This document shows positions 43,439-55,521 of a DNA stretch of 64,000 bases, piece by piece. The notes under the pieces were generated by a model. That model was not told the origin of the DNA. It saw nothing but the letters and a program-made list of their open reading frames with translations, and searched no databases. Source of the DNA: Streptomyces scabiei 87.22. Lineage in GTDB: Bacteria > Actinomycetota > Actinomycetes > Streptomycetales > Streptomycetaceae. A program made the translations under genes and the position numbers. Each line of letters begins with the position of its first letter. Position 1 is the stretch's first letter. The DNA is taken from positions 5,084,001-5,148,000 of the forward strand of contig NC_013929.1 in NCBI RefSeq assembly GCF_000091305.1, in the 5' to 3' direction.

Positions 43439-43567
43439 TCACGAACCCGTGGGCACGGAGTCAGTAGCCTCCGTCCACAGGTCCTGCTCGGCGCGATCCG
43501 CCTGGATCTGGCGGTACACGAGGAGCCCGCCGATGGCGGCCAGTGCGACCAGGAGAAGCTTCTTCAC
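43439..43567 (-). CDS. DLW-39 family small protein
   Basis: A 42-residue protein: VKKLLLVALAAIGGLLVYRQ begins it, a membrane-like helix, followed by a polar tail with the family's namesake DLW (AEQDLWTEATD). It is conserved across actinobacteria near gyrA. GTG at 43567. The function is unknown; the hydrophobic N-terminus suggests membrane association. Confidence 0.8.
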   Translation of the reverse strand: MKKLLLVALAAIGGLLVYRQIQADRAEQDLWTEATDSVPTGS

Positions 43568-44033
43568 CGCGCGACCTCGTCTTTCCTTGACGTAGGGGAC
43601 CTCTGGCGCCCGACTATACACACCGACCGATACCGATCGGTGACCTGCGTCCCGCCCCTCAACTGCCGCCGGGAGGACCGCAGTAGAACCGGATGCGACC
43701 GTTCCGATCGCAGGTTCATCACACAGGTCCCCCACCTCTCCCACACTCGGCGCGAACCCGCAGGACATCCACCCCGCCGCACCTCCGACGCCCACGCCCC
43801 CGCCCTGCCACCTTCGCGGCCCCCGCGGCGTCCGGGGCCCGCACGGCCGCCGCGGCCCCGCGCCACCCCTACGCCCCCGCACAGGCTTCCTGGAGCTTCC
43901 CGAGCCCCTTGCGGCCATCCGAGTGGTGTTGATCCGACGATCCACACGCCACGGGCGTCGGTACACGATTCCAGAGCCCACATACACATCATGAGGAAAG
44001 TACGCAAATCGCCCAACCCGAAAGTGAGGGGCC

Positions 44034-44399
44034 ATGGCCCAGAACAAGGTCATGAAGCTGTGGACCGCGGTCGTCACCGCCGTCCTGGCGCTGTGCACGG
44101 CACTCGGCCTGATCACGACCACGGCATCGGCCGCGGTACCGCAGACCGGCACCACCCGCAACTGCGCGGCCCCCACGACGCTGCCGGCGACGGTCTTGCC
44201 GGTCCGGCCCCACGATCGCGCCCTGCCCCCCACGATGAAGCAACGCATCCGCGCCGAGGCCCACGGCTCCTCGCCCTCCTGCCGCCATCGCGCGCTCCTG
44301 GAATCGGAAGCCAGGAATGCCACGGACGCCGCGAACACCACCGCCCTGCGGTCCGGCTTCCCGCAGGCCGAACGGCCCGCCCCACCCCTCCAGCGCTGA
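44034..44399 (+). CDS. Small secreted protein of unknown function
   Basis: A 121-residue protein with a signal peptide (VMKLWTAVVTAVLALCTALG then LITTTASAA) and a basic, Pro/Thr-rich mature part with two cysteines that could form one disulfide. Possibly the DUF6344 family, from memory of similar Streptomyces proteins; this is not certain. ATG at 44034 with GAGGGG upstream. The 466-bp spacer before it shows no other gene. A terminator follows at 44476. Confidence 0.65.
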   Translation: MAQNKVMKLWTAVVTAVLALCTALGLITTTASAAVPQTGTTRNCAAPTTLPATVLPVRPHDRALPPTMKQRIRAEAHGSSPSCRHRALLESEARNATDAANTTALRSGFPQAERPAPPLQR

Positions 44400-44475
44400 T
44401 CCACTCAGGCAGCAGACCCGCACGACCCCCGTGGCGATCTTGCGTACGACGCCCCGCCGAACAGACGCAGAACAC

Positions 44476-44510
44476 CAGGAACCCCCGGCCGGAATGGCCG
44501 GGGGTTCCTG
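44476..44510 (+). terminator. Intrinsic terminator after the small secreted-protein gene
   Basis: Perfect 15-bp stem (arms 44476-44490 and 44496-44510, AGGAACCCCCGGCC type) with a GGAAT loop. Confidence 0.8.
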
Positions 44511-44550
44511 CGTCACCACCCATCGATCACCGGTCGAGGCCGGGAACGAC

Positions 44551-44584
44551 GAAGACCCCCAACCGTCATCGGTTGAGGGTCTTC
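44551..44584 (-). terminator. Terminator of tRNA-Ile
   Basis: A 15-bp stem (arms 44551-44565 and 44570-44584), fully paired on the minus transcript with one G-U, beginning 7 bp past the tRNA 3' end. Confidence 0.75.
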
Positions 44585-44591
44585 ATGCTGG

Positions 44592-44665
44592 TGGGGCTAA
44601 CAGGATTTGAACCTGTGGCCTCATCCTTATCAGGGATGCGCTCTAACCAACTGAGCTATAGCCCC
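44592..44665 (-). tRNA. tRNA-Ile (GAT anticodon)
   Basis: A 74-nt tRNA: acceptor GGGGCTA/TAGCCCC, D arm TAGCTCAGTTGGTTAGAGC, anticodon loop CTGATAA giving GAT, T arm GGTTCAAATCC. CCA is not encoded. It lies just downstream of the gyrB-gyrA-DUF3566 genes on the same strand, as in other actinobacteria. Confidence 0.96.
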
Positions 44666-44779
44666 GCCGCGCTGTGCGGTGTGTGTCCCGCGCGCTGACT
44701 CCTGAAGATTAGCGCACGACGTGGGGAGTCCCAAAATCGATACCCGGAGGGGAGCCGCGGGGCGGTCGGGCACCCTGAC

Positions 44780-44804
44780 GGGGACGGCGTTCGACGCCGT
44801 CCCC
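44780..44804 (-). terminator. Terminator after the DUF3566 gene
   Basis: Perfect 11-bp stem (GGGGACGGCGT / ACGCCGTCCCC) with a TCG loop, 28 bp past the DUF3566 stop. Confidence 0.7.
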
Positions 44805-44832
44805 GGGGGCCGTTCCTAAGTGGTCGCCGTGC

Positions 44833-45636
44833 TCACTCGTCCTCGGCGAGCGTCAGCTCGATGCCGCCGACGAAGGCCGCGGAGATGTTGTAGATGAAGG
44901 CGCCGAGCGTGGCGAGTGCGGTCGCGAGGACGACGTCGATGACCGCGATGATCGTGGTGAACACGAGCACGTTGGGCAGGGACAGGAACGACTGCAGGTC
45001 GAAGCCGTTGGACTCGTTCGAGCCGGTCGCCTCGGAGATGGTGGCGCCGACCGTGGAGAACACGCCCATCGCGTTCATGACCATCCACAGCACCGCGGCC
45101 GCGACGACCGTGCAGATACCGAGGGCGATGGAGAGCAGGAAGCTGACCTTCATCACGGACCACGGGTCGGCCTTGGCCACTCTCAGCCGCGCCTTGCGCG
45201 TCCGAGGTGCCGTGCGCGCTGCCGGGCGCGGCTGGCGCGAACCGTCCGGAGCCGACGGGTACGCCTGCGGCGGGTGGTACGGGCCGGCCTGCTGCTGCGA
45301 CTGCCGCTCACCGGGCAGTGCGGAGCCGCCGGCCTGCGCCTGGGCGGTGGCCTGCGGGGGAGCCGGGCGGCTCGACCCGCCCGCGGCCGTGCCGCCCGGC
45401 GCGGGCTGCTGGGCCTGCGCACCACGGGTCTCCGTCACGGTTCCCCCCTGGGGTCCGGCCTTGTCGAGCGACGGCGCGGGCGGAGCCGAGTCGGTCGCGC
45501 CCTTGATCGCTTTCAGTTGGGTCGTGTGCGTGTCCATCGCACGCGCGGCGGAGCCACGGCCGCCGCCGTCCGCCTCCGACCCGGTCGAAGTGCCGGCCGA
45601 AGTACCGGACGATCCCGCGCCCGTGGCTCCGCTCAC
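44833..45636 (-). CDS. DUF3566 transmembrane protein
   Basis: A 267-residue membrane protein. A long, disordered cytoplasmic region rich in Ala, Gly, Pro and Gln (1-155) precedes a DUF3566 domain with two membrane helices (VSFLLSIALGICTVVAAAVL and LVFTTIIAVIDVVLATALAT). DUF3566 proteins sit directly downstream of gyrA across actinobacteria. GTG at 45636, 18 bp past the gyrA stop, so it is in the gyrase operon. Function is unknown. Confidence 0.85.
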   Translation of the reverse strand: MSGATGAGSSGTSAGTSTGSEADGGGRGSAARAMDTHTTQLKAIKGATDSAPPAPSLDKAGPQGGTVTETRGAQAQQPAPGGTAAGGSSRPAPPQATAQAQAGGSALPGERQSQQQAGPYHPPQAYPSAPDGSRQPRPAARTAPRTRKARLRVAKADPWSVMKVSFLLSIALGICTVVAAAVLWMVMNAMGVFSTVGATISEATGSNESNGFDLQSFLSLPNVLVFTTIIAVIDVVLATALATLGAFIYNISAAFVGGIELTLAEDE

Positions 45637-45654
45637 GCTGACTCACTCCTCGTG

Positions 45655-48249
<2,595 letters not shown>

Positions 48250-48291
48250 GGCCGGTGAAGATCCTTCCTGGTGCGGTCAGCTGAGACCGAC

Positions 48292-50337
48292 TCAGATGTC
48301 GAGGAAGCGGACGTCCTTGGCGTTGCGCTGGATGAACGCGCGACGGGCCTCGACGTCCTCACCCATCAGAACCGAGAACAGGTCGTCGGCCTGGGCTGCG
48401 TCGTCGAGCGTGACCTGGCCGAGGACGCGGTGCTCCTGGTCCATCGTCGTGATGCGCAGTTCCTCGGCGTTCATCTCGCCGAGGCCCTTGAAGCGCTGGA
48501 TCGAGTCCTCCCGGATGCGCTTGCCGCGCTGCCGGCCCATCTCGATGAGCGCGTCGCGCTCGCGGTCGGAGTACGCGTACTCGATGTCCTCGCGCCCCCA
48601 CTTGATCTTGTAGAGCGGCGGGCGGGACAGGAACACGTGCCCGGCCTCGACCAGGGGCCGCATGAAGCGGAACAGGAAGGTCAGCAGCAGGGTGTTGATG
48701 TGCTGGCCGTCGACGTCGGCGTCCGCCATCAGGATGATCTTGTGATAGCGCAGCTTCTCGATGTCGAAGTCCTCGTGGACTCCGGTGCCGAAGGCCGAGA
48801 TCAGCGCCTGGATCTCCTGGTTCTGCAGGATCTTGTCGATCCGGGCCTTCTCCACGTTGAGGATCTTGCCGCGGATCGGGAGGATCGCCTGGTACTCGGG
48901 GTTCCGGCCGGACTTGGCCGAACCGCCGGCGGAGTCACCCTCGACGATGAAGATCTCGCACTTGATGGGGTCGTTCGACTGGCAGTCGGAGAGCTTGCCC
49001 GGCAGCGACGCCGTCTCCAGGAGGCCCTTGCGGCGGGTGAGGTCCCGGGCCTTGCGGGCCGCCACGCGCGCGGTGGCCGCCTGGATGCCCTTGCGGACGA
49101 TGTCCGCCGCCTCGACCGGGTTGCGGTCCAGCCAGTCGTTCAGGTGCTCGTAGACGACCTTCTGGACGAAGGTCTTCACCTCGGTGTTGCCCAGCTTGGT
49201 CTTGGTCTGGCCCTCGAACTGCGGTTCGCTCAGCTTCACCGAGATGATCGCCGTCAGGCCCTCGCGGATGTCGTCGCCCGTGAGGTTGTCGTCCTTCTCC
49301 CGCAGAAGCTTCTTCTCGCGCGCGTACTTGTTGACCAGGTTCGTCAGCGCCGCGCGGAAGCCCTCCTCGTGCGTACCGCCCTCGTGCGTGTGGATGATGT
49401 TCGCGAAGGAGTAGACACCCTCGGTGTAACCGCTGTTCCACTGCATCGCGAGTTCGAGGGACAGGCTCCTGTCCTTGTCCTCGGCCTCCAGGTCGATCAC
49501 GGTGGGGTGCACCACGTCGCCCTTGCGGGAGTTGAGGTACTTCACGAAGTCGACGATGCCGCCCTCGTAGTGGTACGAGACGCTCTTGACCTCGTGCTTC
49601 TCGTCCTCGCCCGCCTCGTCCGCCCCGGCCGTGGCCTTCGCCGACTCGCGCTCGTCGGCGAGGTTGATCCGCAGACCCTTGTTGAGGAACGCCATCTCCT
49701 GGAAACGCCGCGAGAGCGTCTCGAAGGAGTACTCCGTGGTCTCGAAGATGTCCGGGTCGGCCCAGAAGGTGACCGTGGTGCCGTGCTCGTCCGTGGCCTC
49801 GTGCTGGGCAAGCGGGGCCGTCGGGACGCCCAACTTGTAGTCCTGGGTCCAGCGGTGGCCGTCGGTCTTGATCTCGACGGAGACCCTGGTCGACAGGGCG
49901 TTCACGACGGAGACACCCACACCGTGCAGACCGCCGGAGACCGCGTAGCCGCCGCCCCCGAACTTGCCGCCCGCGTGCAGGACCGTCAGCACGACCTCGA
50001 CGGCCGGCTTGCCCTCGGAGGGGACGATGCCGACCGGGATGCCACGGCCGTTGTCGACGACCCGCACGCCGCCGTCGGCGAGGATCGTGACGTCGATGGT
50101 GTCCGCGTGGCCGGCCAGTGCCTCGTCGACCGAGTTGTCGACGACCTCTTGCACCAGGTGGTGCAGTCCGCGCTCACCGGTGGAACCGATGTACATACCG
50201 GGCCGCTTGCGGACCGCGTCCAGGCCTTCGAGGACGGTGATGGCGCTGGCGTCGTACGCCGTGGCCGAGGCCTCGGCGACTCCGGCCGGGGCCTCGGTGG
50301 ACAGGATGTTCTCGTTGGGGTTGCCGGAATCGGCCAC
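48292..50337 (-). CDS. gyrB: DNA gyrase subunit B
   Basis: A 681-residue ATPase subunit of gyrase. The GHKL ATP-binding domain has VVDNSVDEALAGHADTID, DNGRGIPVG and GGLHGVGVSVVNAL. The TOPRIM domain has EGDSAGGSAKSGRNPEYQAI then LPIRGKILNVEKA and the metal-binding DADVDGQHI. The GTG at 50337 yields the VADSGNPNEN start known from streptomycete GyrB; open frame continues upstream without support. The 417-bp leader likely contains its supercoiling-sensitive promoter. Confidence 0.97.
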   Translation of the reverse strand: MADSGNPNENILSTEAPAGVAEASATAYDASAITVLEGLDAVRKRPGMYIGSTGERGLHHLVQEVVDNSVDEALAGHADTIDVTILADGGVRVVDNGRGIPVGIVPSEGKPAVEVVLTVLHAGGKFGGGGYAVSGGLHGVGVSVVNALSTRVSVEIKTDGHRWTQDYKLGVPTAPLAQHEATDEHGTTVTFWADPDIFETTEYSFETLSRRFQEMAFLNKGLRINLADERESAKATAGADEAGEDEKHEVKSVSYHYEGGIVDFVKYLNSRKGDVVHPTVIDLEAEDKDRSLSLELAMQWNSGYTEGVYSFANIIHTHEGGTHEEGFRAALTNLVNKYAREKKLLREKDDNLTGDDIREGLTAIISVKLSEPQFEGQTKTKLGNTEVKTFVQKVVYEHLNDWLDRNPVEAADIVRKGIQAATARVAARKARDLTRRKGLLETASLPGKLSDCQSNDPIKCEIFIVEGDSAGGSAKSGRNPEYQAILPIRGKILNVEKARIDKILQNQEIQALISAFGTGVHEDFDIEKLRYHKIILMADADVDGQHINTLLLTFLFRFMRPLVEAGHVFLSRPPLYKIKWGREDIEYAYSDRERDALIEMGRQRGKRIREDSIQRFKGLGEMNAEELRITTMDQEHRVLGQVTLDDAAQADDLFSVLMGEDVEARRAFIQRNAKDVRFLDI

Positions 50338-50754
50338 GAAGCGCCCTTTCTGGCACAGCACAAGCCAGGCTCCCGGCGGGTTTGCCGGGCCGGCTGCGGC
50401 GTTGCGGTGGAAGCCTTTGTCTGGGGTGAACGGTGTTTCCGAAGCGATCCCCGCGAAACGGGCGGGATTCTTCTCCAGTCTACCGGTAGCGCCGACAGTG
50501 ATGGGGGTTTGCCGGTACCTGAGTCCGCATGTGCCGCCCTGAACCGGTCTCTCCCGACTCCCCATATGGGGAGCGGGGCTCCAAGAGGCTCACAGCGGCA
50601 CTCAGCGCTTCCGGGTGTCAACCCTTTGCTACTCCCGGGTCACGTCCGTGTTCGCAACCGCACGCCTTGGCATGCGCCGGAGCGCACAGCTGTGGACGGG
50701 GCCGCGCGGACCCCCCGGTGACAGGCGCGACAGCACCCGGAAATGTGACTACGG
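50338..50754. promoter_or_regulatory. gyrB upstream region with a 16-bp palindrome
   Basis: A 417-bp non-coding stretch. It contains the perfect palindrome CTCCCCATATGGGGAG at 50558-50573, a plausible operator or hairpin, and a possible TAGACT -10 element (minus) near 50475. No gene was found. Gyrase promoters respond to DNA supercoiling, but the regulator of the palindrome is unknown. Confidence 0.4.
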
Positions 50755-51288
50755 TCACCCGTAGGTATCGCCGGGACCCGTGCTTCCCGGGGCCCGCAGG
50801 GGCCCGTAGCGACGGGCGGAACCCGCGGGACCGTGCACCTTCAGCAGCCGTACGGTGCCGTGCCCCAGATCCTCGTTGAGCCGGGCGACCAGTTGCGGAG
50901 CCAGCAGCCGCACGTTCGTCGCCCACGCCGTCGAGTCGCACCGCACGTGCAGGACCCGCTCGTCCTCGTCGTACCGCTCCGGCACGCACCGTCTGGCCAG
51001 GTCCTCGCCGACGATCTGCGGCCACCGGCCCATGACCCCGCCGACGGCCGCCGGGGTCTCCCAGCCCCGCTCGGTGATCAGGCGGTTGATCGCGGGGCCC
51101 AGCGGCATGGGATCGCGGCCGTCGGCACGGGCGCCGGACCGCAGCCCGCCACCGCGCCTGGCCTGCTTCTTCTGCTGTGTGGCCTCACCACGCGCGCGTG
51201 CGGCCTCCTTCGCCGCACGCAGTGCCACGCGCGCGAGGTCCACGCCGGAGGGCTCGTGAGGTGTCGGGGTCGCCCCGGATCCGCTCAT
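50755..51288 (-). CDS. DUF721 domain protein
   Basis: A 177-residue protein with a basic N-terminal region (ALRAAKEAARARGEATQQKK) and a DUF721 domain (LGPAINRLITERGWETPAAV, WPQIVGEDLARRCVPERYDE, VRCDSTAWATNVRLLAPQLV). The DUF721/DciA family includes helicase-loader/operator proteins that act on DnaB in bacteria lacking DnaC/DnaI, so a role in replication initiation is plausible. ATG at 51288 overlaps the recF stop (ATGA). Confidence 0.88.
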   Translation of the reverse strand: MSGSGATPTPHEPSGVDLARVALRAAKEAARARGEATQQKKQARRGGGLRSGARADGRDPMPLGPAINRLITERGWETPAAVGGVMGRWPQIVGEDLARRCVPERYDEDERVLHVRCDSTAWATNVRLLAPQLVARLNEDLGHGTVRLLKVHGPAGSARRYGPLRAPGSTGPGDTYG

Positions 51289-52409
51289 ACGCGCTCCACC
51301 GTCCCGTCGGACACGACGTAGCGCGCCCCCGTCAGTACGTCCGGTACGTCGTCGTCGACCGCGGCGGTCACCAGGACCTGCTCGCCCGGCGCGACCAGTT
51401 CCGCCAGCCGCTCCCGCCGGCGGCTGTCCAGCTCGGCGAAGACGTCGTCGAGGATCAGCACCGGCTCGTTCCCCTCGGCCCGCAGCAGGTCGTAGGAGGC
51501 CAGCCTGAGGGCCAGGGCGTAGGACCAGGACTCGCCGTGGGAGGCGTAGCCCTTGGCGGGCAGCTGACCCAGCTTGAGCGTCACATCGTCCCGGTGGGGT
51601 CCCACCAGGGTGACGCCCCGCTCGATCTCCTGCTTGCGGCTCTCCGTGAGGGCGGCCGTCAGCTGCTCGTACAGCTCCTCGCGCGCGTGCCCGACCAGCC
51701 CGGGGGACGAGGGTCTGTACTCCAGGCCCACCGGACCGCCCCCGGGTGCCAGTTGCTCGTACGCCTTGTCGGCGAGCGGCTGGATCGCTGCGACCAGGTC
51801 CAGGCGCTGGGCGAGCAGGTCGGCGCCCACGCGCGCGAGGTGCTGGTCCCACACGTCGAGCGTGGACAGGTCCATGGTGCGGCCGCCGTGCCGGCGGGCC
51901 AGGGCTGCCGACTTCAGGAGCGTGTTGCGCTGCTTGAGGACCCGCTCGTAGTCGGAGCGCACACCCGCCATGCGCGGGGAGCGCGCGGTGATCAGCTCGT
52001 CGAGGAAGCGCCGTCGTTCGCCGGGGTCGCCCTTGACCAGGGCGAGGTCCTCCGGCGCGAACAGCACCGTCCGTACGATGCCGAGCACGTCACGCGGTCT
52101 GACCTGCGACGACCTGTTGATGCGGGCCCGGTTCGCCTTGCCCGGGTTCAGCTCCAGTTCGACCAGCTGCTGCCGCTCGCCCTGCCGCACCTGCGCCCGG
52201 ACGACCGCGCGGTCGGCGCCCATGCGGACCAGCGGAGCGTCCGACGAGACCCGGTGGCTGCCGAGGGTCGCGAGGTAGCCGACCGCCTCGACCAGGTTCG
52301 TCTTGCCCTGCCCGTTGGGCCCCACGAACGCGGTGACGCCCGGGTCGAGCGGGACCTCGACCCGGGCGTACGAGCGGAAGTCGGCCAGCGACAGATGCGT
52401 GACGTGCAT
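51285..52409 (-). CDS. recF: DNA replication/repair protein RecF
   Basis: A 374-residue SMC-like ATPase that loads RecA at gaps and restarts stalled forks. Walker A is FVGPNGQGKTNLVEAVGYLA, the signature region is SHGESWSYALALRLAS, and Walker B is VLILDDVFAELDSRRRERLA. ATG at 52409. The stop overlaps the next gene's start, so recF and the DUF721 gene are coupled. Confidence 0.97.
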   Translation of the reverse strand: MHVTHLSLADFRSYARVEVPLDPGVTAFVGPNGQGKTNLVEAVGYLATLGSHRVSSDAPLVRMGADRAVVRAQVRQGERQQLVELELNPGKANRARINRSSQVRPRDVLGIVRTVLFAPEDLALVKGDPGERRRFLDELITARSPRMAGVRSDYERVLKQRNTLLKSAALARRHGGRTMDLSTLDVWDQHLARVGADLLAQRLDLVAAIQPLADKAYEQLAPGGGPVGLEYRPSSPGLVGHAREELYEQLTAALTESRKQEIERGVTLVGPHRDDVTLKLGQLPAKGYASHGESWSYALALRLASYDLLRAEGNEPVLILDDVFAELDSRRRERLAELVAPGEQVLVTAAVDDDVPDVLTGARYVVSDGTVERV

Positions 52410-52519
52410 GGTCGGGTGCCGACCTCCCCCAGGGTTGTGGACCGCCGTGCGGCCCTGTGGACGACCGCGTGTCGACCTTGGCGTGTTCGTCCTGCCGTCG
52501 GTCGCGCCGGTCGCGCGGG

Positions 52520-53395
52520 CTACTTCGTCTCGACCGCGTGGCCGCCGAACTGGTTCCGCAGCGCCGCGATCATCTTCATCTGTGGAGAGTCCTCCTGGCG
52601 CGACGCGAACCGCGCGAAGAGCGAGGCCGTGATCGCGGGCAGCGGCACGGCGTGGTCGATGGCGGCCTCCACGGTCCACCGGCCCTCGCCGGAGTCCTGC
52701 GCGTACCCCTTCAGCCGGTCCAGGTGCTCGTCCTCGTCGAGGGCGTTCACCGCCAGGTCGAGCAGCCAGGAGCGGATGACCGTGCCGTCCTGCCAGGAAC
52801 GGAAGACCTCGCGGACGTCCGTCACCGAGTCGGCCTTCTCCAGGAGCTCCCAGCCCTCGGCGTACGCCTGCATCATCGCGTACTCGATGCCGTTGTGGAC
52901 CATCTTCGCGAAGTGCCCGGCGCCGACCTTGCCGGCGTGCACCGCCCCGAGGTCGCCCTCGGGCTTCAGCGCGTCGAGCACCGGCTGCACCTTGGCGACG
53001 TTCTCCGCGTCACCGCCGTACATCAGCGCGTAGCCGTTCTCCAGTCCCCAGACGCCGCCGGAGACACCGCAGTCGACGAAGCCTATGCCCTTGGCGGCCA
53101 GCTGCTCGGCGTGCTTCTCGTCGTCGGTCCACCGGGAGTTCCCGCCGTCCACGACGACGTCCCCGGGCTGCAGCAGTTCGGCCAGCTCGTCGACGGTCGA
53201 CTGGGTGGCGGCACCGGCCGGGACCATCACCCACACGACCCGCGGGCCGTGGAGCTTGCCCACAAGCTCTTCCAGGCTGTGGACATCGGCGAGATCCGGG
53301 TTCCGGTCGTATCCGATGACGGTGTGGCCTGCGCGGCGGATGCGCTCGCGCATGTTCCCGCCCATCTTGCCGAGGCCGACGAGACCGAGCTCCAT
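52520..53395 (-). CDS. gnd: 6-phosphogluconate dehydrogenase, decarboxylating (short form)
   Basis: A 291-residue NAD(P)-dependent enzyme that converts 6-phosphogluconate to ribulose 5-phosphate. The Rossmann motif is GLVGLGKMGGNMRERIRRAG, the substrate site includes GGNSRW, GVSGGVWGLENGYALMYGG and GHFAKMVHNGIEYAMMQAYA (catalytic Lys). This short GndA-like form, usually NAD-preferring, is about 300 residues rather than 470. ATG at 53395 follows AAGGAA. Its place between recF and dnaN is conserved in streptomycetes. Confidence 0.96.
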   Translation of the reverse strand: MELGLVGLGKMGGNMRERIRRAGHTVIGYDRNPDLADVHSLEELVGKLHGPRVVWVMVPAGAATQSTVDELAELLQPGDVVVDGGNSRWTDDEKHAEQLAAKGIGFVDCGVSGGVWGLENGYALMYGGDAENVAKVQPVLDALKPEGDLGAVHAGKVGAGHFAKMVHNGIEYAMMQAYAEGWELLEKADSVTDVREVFRSWQDGTVIRSWLLDLAVNALDEDEHLDRLKGYAQDSGEGRWTVEAAIDHAVPLPAITASLFARFASRQEDSPQMKMIAALRNQFGGHAVETK

Positions 53396-53557
53396 CAGTG
53401 GTTCCTTAGGTTGCGACGTGTGCGTGTGGGCACTTGCGTACCCACCCACGAGCCTAGACCCGGACGCTCACGCACACCTGTGGGCATACCCGCTCATAAG
53501 TAGCCCCCGACCTGCGGCTTCGTACCGAGGGCCCTCCACCGGAACCCACAGCCCTGT

Positions 53558-53590
53558 GGACACCGCCGCGGCCGAGCCGCGGCGGTGTCC
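53558..53590 (-). terminator. Terminator of dnaN
   Basis: Perfect 15-bp GC-rich stem (arms 53558-53572 and 53576-53590) with a CGA loop, immediately past the dnaN stop. Confidence 0.8.
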
Positions 53591-53596
53591 GGCCGG

Positions 53597-54727
53597 TCAG
53601 CCGCTGAGCCGCACCGGCATGATCAGGTACTTGTAGGCCTCGTCCGCCTCGGCGTCGAGAGCCGGCTTGCCGCTGAGCAGCGCGGGCTTGGTGGACGTGG
53701 TGAACGACAGCTGGGCGACCGGGGAGTCGATGGCGCTCAGGCCGTCCAGCAGGAACGTGGGGTTGAAGGCGATCGAGATGTCGTCGCCCTCCAGCTGCGC
53801 GTCGACCCTTTCCACAGCCTGTGCGTCGTCGCTGGAGCCGGCCTCCAGGATCAGCACGCCCTGCTCGAAGCTGAGCCGCACCGGGGTGTTCCGCTCGGCG
53901 ACCAGGGCCACGCGCTTGACGGCCTCGACGAAGGGCGCGGTCTCGATGACGGCCACGCTGTTGAACTCGGTCGGGAACAGGGTGCGGTACTTCGGGAGGT
54001 CGCCCTCCAGCAGCCGCGTGGTCGTACGACGGCCCGCGCCCTCGAAACCGATCAGCCCTTCGCCCGAGCCCGATCCGGAGAGCGCCAGGATGACGCTGTC
54101 GCCGCTAGTGAGGGCCTTGGCGGTGTCCAGGAGCGTCTTGGCGGGGACCAGGGCGACCGCGGACGCCTCGGGGTTCTCCGGCTTCCACAGGAACTCGCGG
54201 ACCGCGAAGCGGTAGCGGTCGGTGGAGGCCAGCGTGACCGTGTCGCCCTCGATCTCGATGCGCACACCGGTGAGGACGGGCAGCGTGTCGTCCCGCCCGG
54301 CCGCGATGGCGACCTGGGCGGCGGCGGAGGCGAAGACCTCGCCGGGGACGGTGCCCGTGGCGTTCGGCATCTGCGGCAGGGACGGGTATTCCTCCACAGG
54401 CAGTGTGTGGAGGGTGAACCGCGAGGAGCCGCAGACCACCGTGGCCCGTACACCGTCCGTGGAGATCTCCACCGGCCGGTTGGGCAGGGCGCGGCAGATG
54501 TCGGCGAGCAGGCGGCCGGAGACGAGCACCGTGCCTTCCTCGTCGACCTCCGCCTCCACGGAGACCCGGGCGGAGACCTCGTAGTCGAAGCTGGAGAGGC
54601 TCAGCTGGCCTTCCTCGGCCTTCAGAAGGAGGCCGGCGAGGACAGGCGCCGGCGGCCGTGCCGGGAGGCTGCGCGCCGCCCAGGCCACGGCCTCCGCGAG
54701 TACGTCGCGTTCCACCCGGATCTTCAC
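53597..54727 (-). CDS. dnaN: DNA polymerase III beta (sliding clamp) subunit
   Basis: A 376-residue sliding clamp that forms a dimeric ring on DNA and gives the polymerase processivity. Three clamp domains are recognisable (VKIRVERDVLAEAVAWAARS, TGVRIEIEGDTVTLASTDRY, VKRVALVAERNTPVRLSFEQ) and the protein ends YLIMPVRLSG, the C-terminal partner-binding tail. GTG at 54727 with GGAGG 9 bp upstream. It lies directly to the left of oriC. Confidence 0.97.
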   Translation of the reverse strand: MKIRVERDVLAEAVAWAARSLPARPPAPVLAGLLLKAEEGQLSLSSFDYEVSARVSVEAEVDEEGTVLVSGRLLADICRALPNRPVEISTDGVRATVVCGSSRFTLHTLPVEEYPSLPQMPNATGTVPGEVFASAAAQVAIAAGRDDTLPVLTGVRIEIEGDTVTLASTDRYRFAVREFLWKPENPEASAVALVPAKTLLDTAKALTSGDSVILALSGSGSGEGLIGFEGAGRRTTTRLLEGDLPKYRTLFPTEFNSVAVIETAPFVEAVKRVALVAERNTPVRLSFEQGVLILEAGSSDDAQAVERVDAQLEGDDISIAFNPTFLLDGLSAIDSPVAQLSFTTSTKPALLSGKPALDAEADEAYKYLIMPVRLSG

Positions 54728-54906
54728 TGTTGCCGCCTCCTGCTGCTGCCGGCGCTTCTCGCCCTGCCTGGCTTCGTCGTCTGTCTCGGTGTCGGTGGTC
54801 CCTGTGACGGGAAGGACACCGGGGACCAGTCTGACGCACACCACTGACACTCGGAGCCTCTCGGGGTCAAGTCGTGACGAGGCGCGGTCGAGCGGCCAAG
54901 AGCGAG

Positions 54907-55478
54907 TTGTGCACAGGACCCACTTCGAAACGGATTCCCAGCTCTCTCTAGTTGGGAGTAGTAGTAGGGCCTGTGGAAACCGTGGATAACCTCGTTTTCG
55001 CAGCTCAGGCGGCAAATTTTGTCCACCGGGCCTGTGGGTGGAGGCGGTGGACAACCGGGTGTCTCTGTGGAGAACGGAAAGTTCTGCACACACCGTGCAC
55101 AGCCCGGGGGTACTTCTCCCCAACGGCGTCCCCAGGTTTACCCGTCTTTCCCACAGCCCAACCAGGCAACTTCGTGTGACGCCTTTCACTCGACACAGTG
55201 AGGAAGCGCGTTGGCTTGCCGAACAGTGGACAGGCATGTGGAGAAGCCGTCGATCACTGGGGACAACCGGGCGTGACCTGTGGGCCGTCGGTGGACAACC
55301 TCGTCCACAGTCTGTGGATCATCGCTTCGTCCACAGCCTGTGGAGATCTTTCGTCCACGAATCCACAGGGGACTGACCTGGCCTGATGATCCCTCAGCAA
55401 GCGCCCCTGTGGACACGATCTGCATAACTTCCCGGTCCCCAGGGTGTGGACGGAAGAAAGTCCCCGAATCTGTGGAGG
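54907..55478. other. Chromosomal replication origin oriC
   Basis: A 570-bp non-coding stretch between dnaN and dnaA with about twenty DnaA boxes in both orientations. Strong matches are TTGTGCACA (54907), TTATCCACG (54981), TTGTCCACC (55019, 55046, 55290) and TCGTCCACA (55301, 55327), with weaker boxes such as TTCTCCACA (55066, 55237) and GTGTCCACA (55409). This arrangement with the preferred TTGTCCACA-type box is that of Streptomyces oriC. An A/T-rich element of the E. coli kind is not conspicuous; the GGCAAATTTTG stretch at about 55011-55021 is the most A/T-rich patch. Confidence 0.9.
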
Positions 55479-55521
55479 GAGGCCGTAACCCGGCTGGTAT
55501 TCGAACACCTGATGTCAATCC

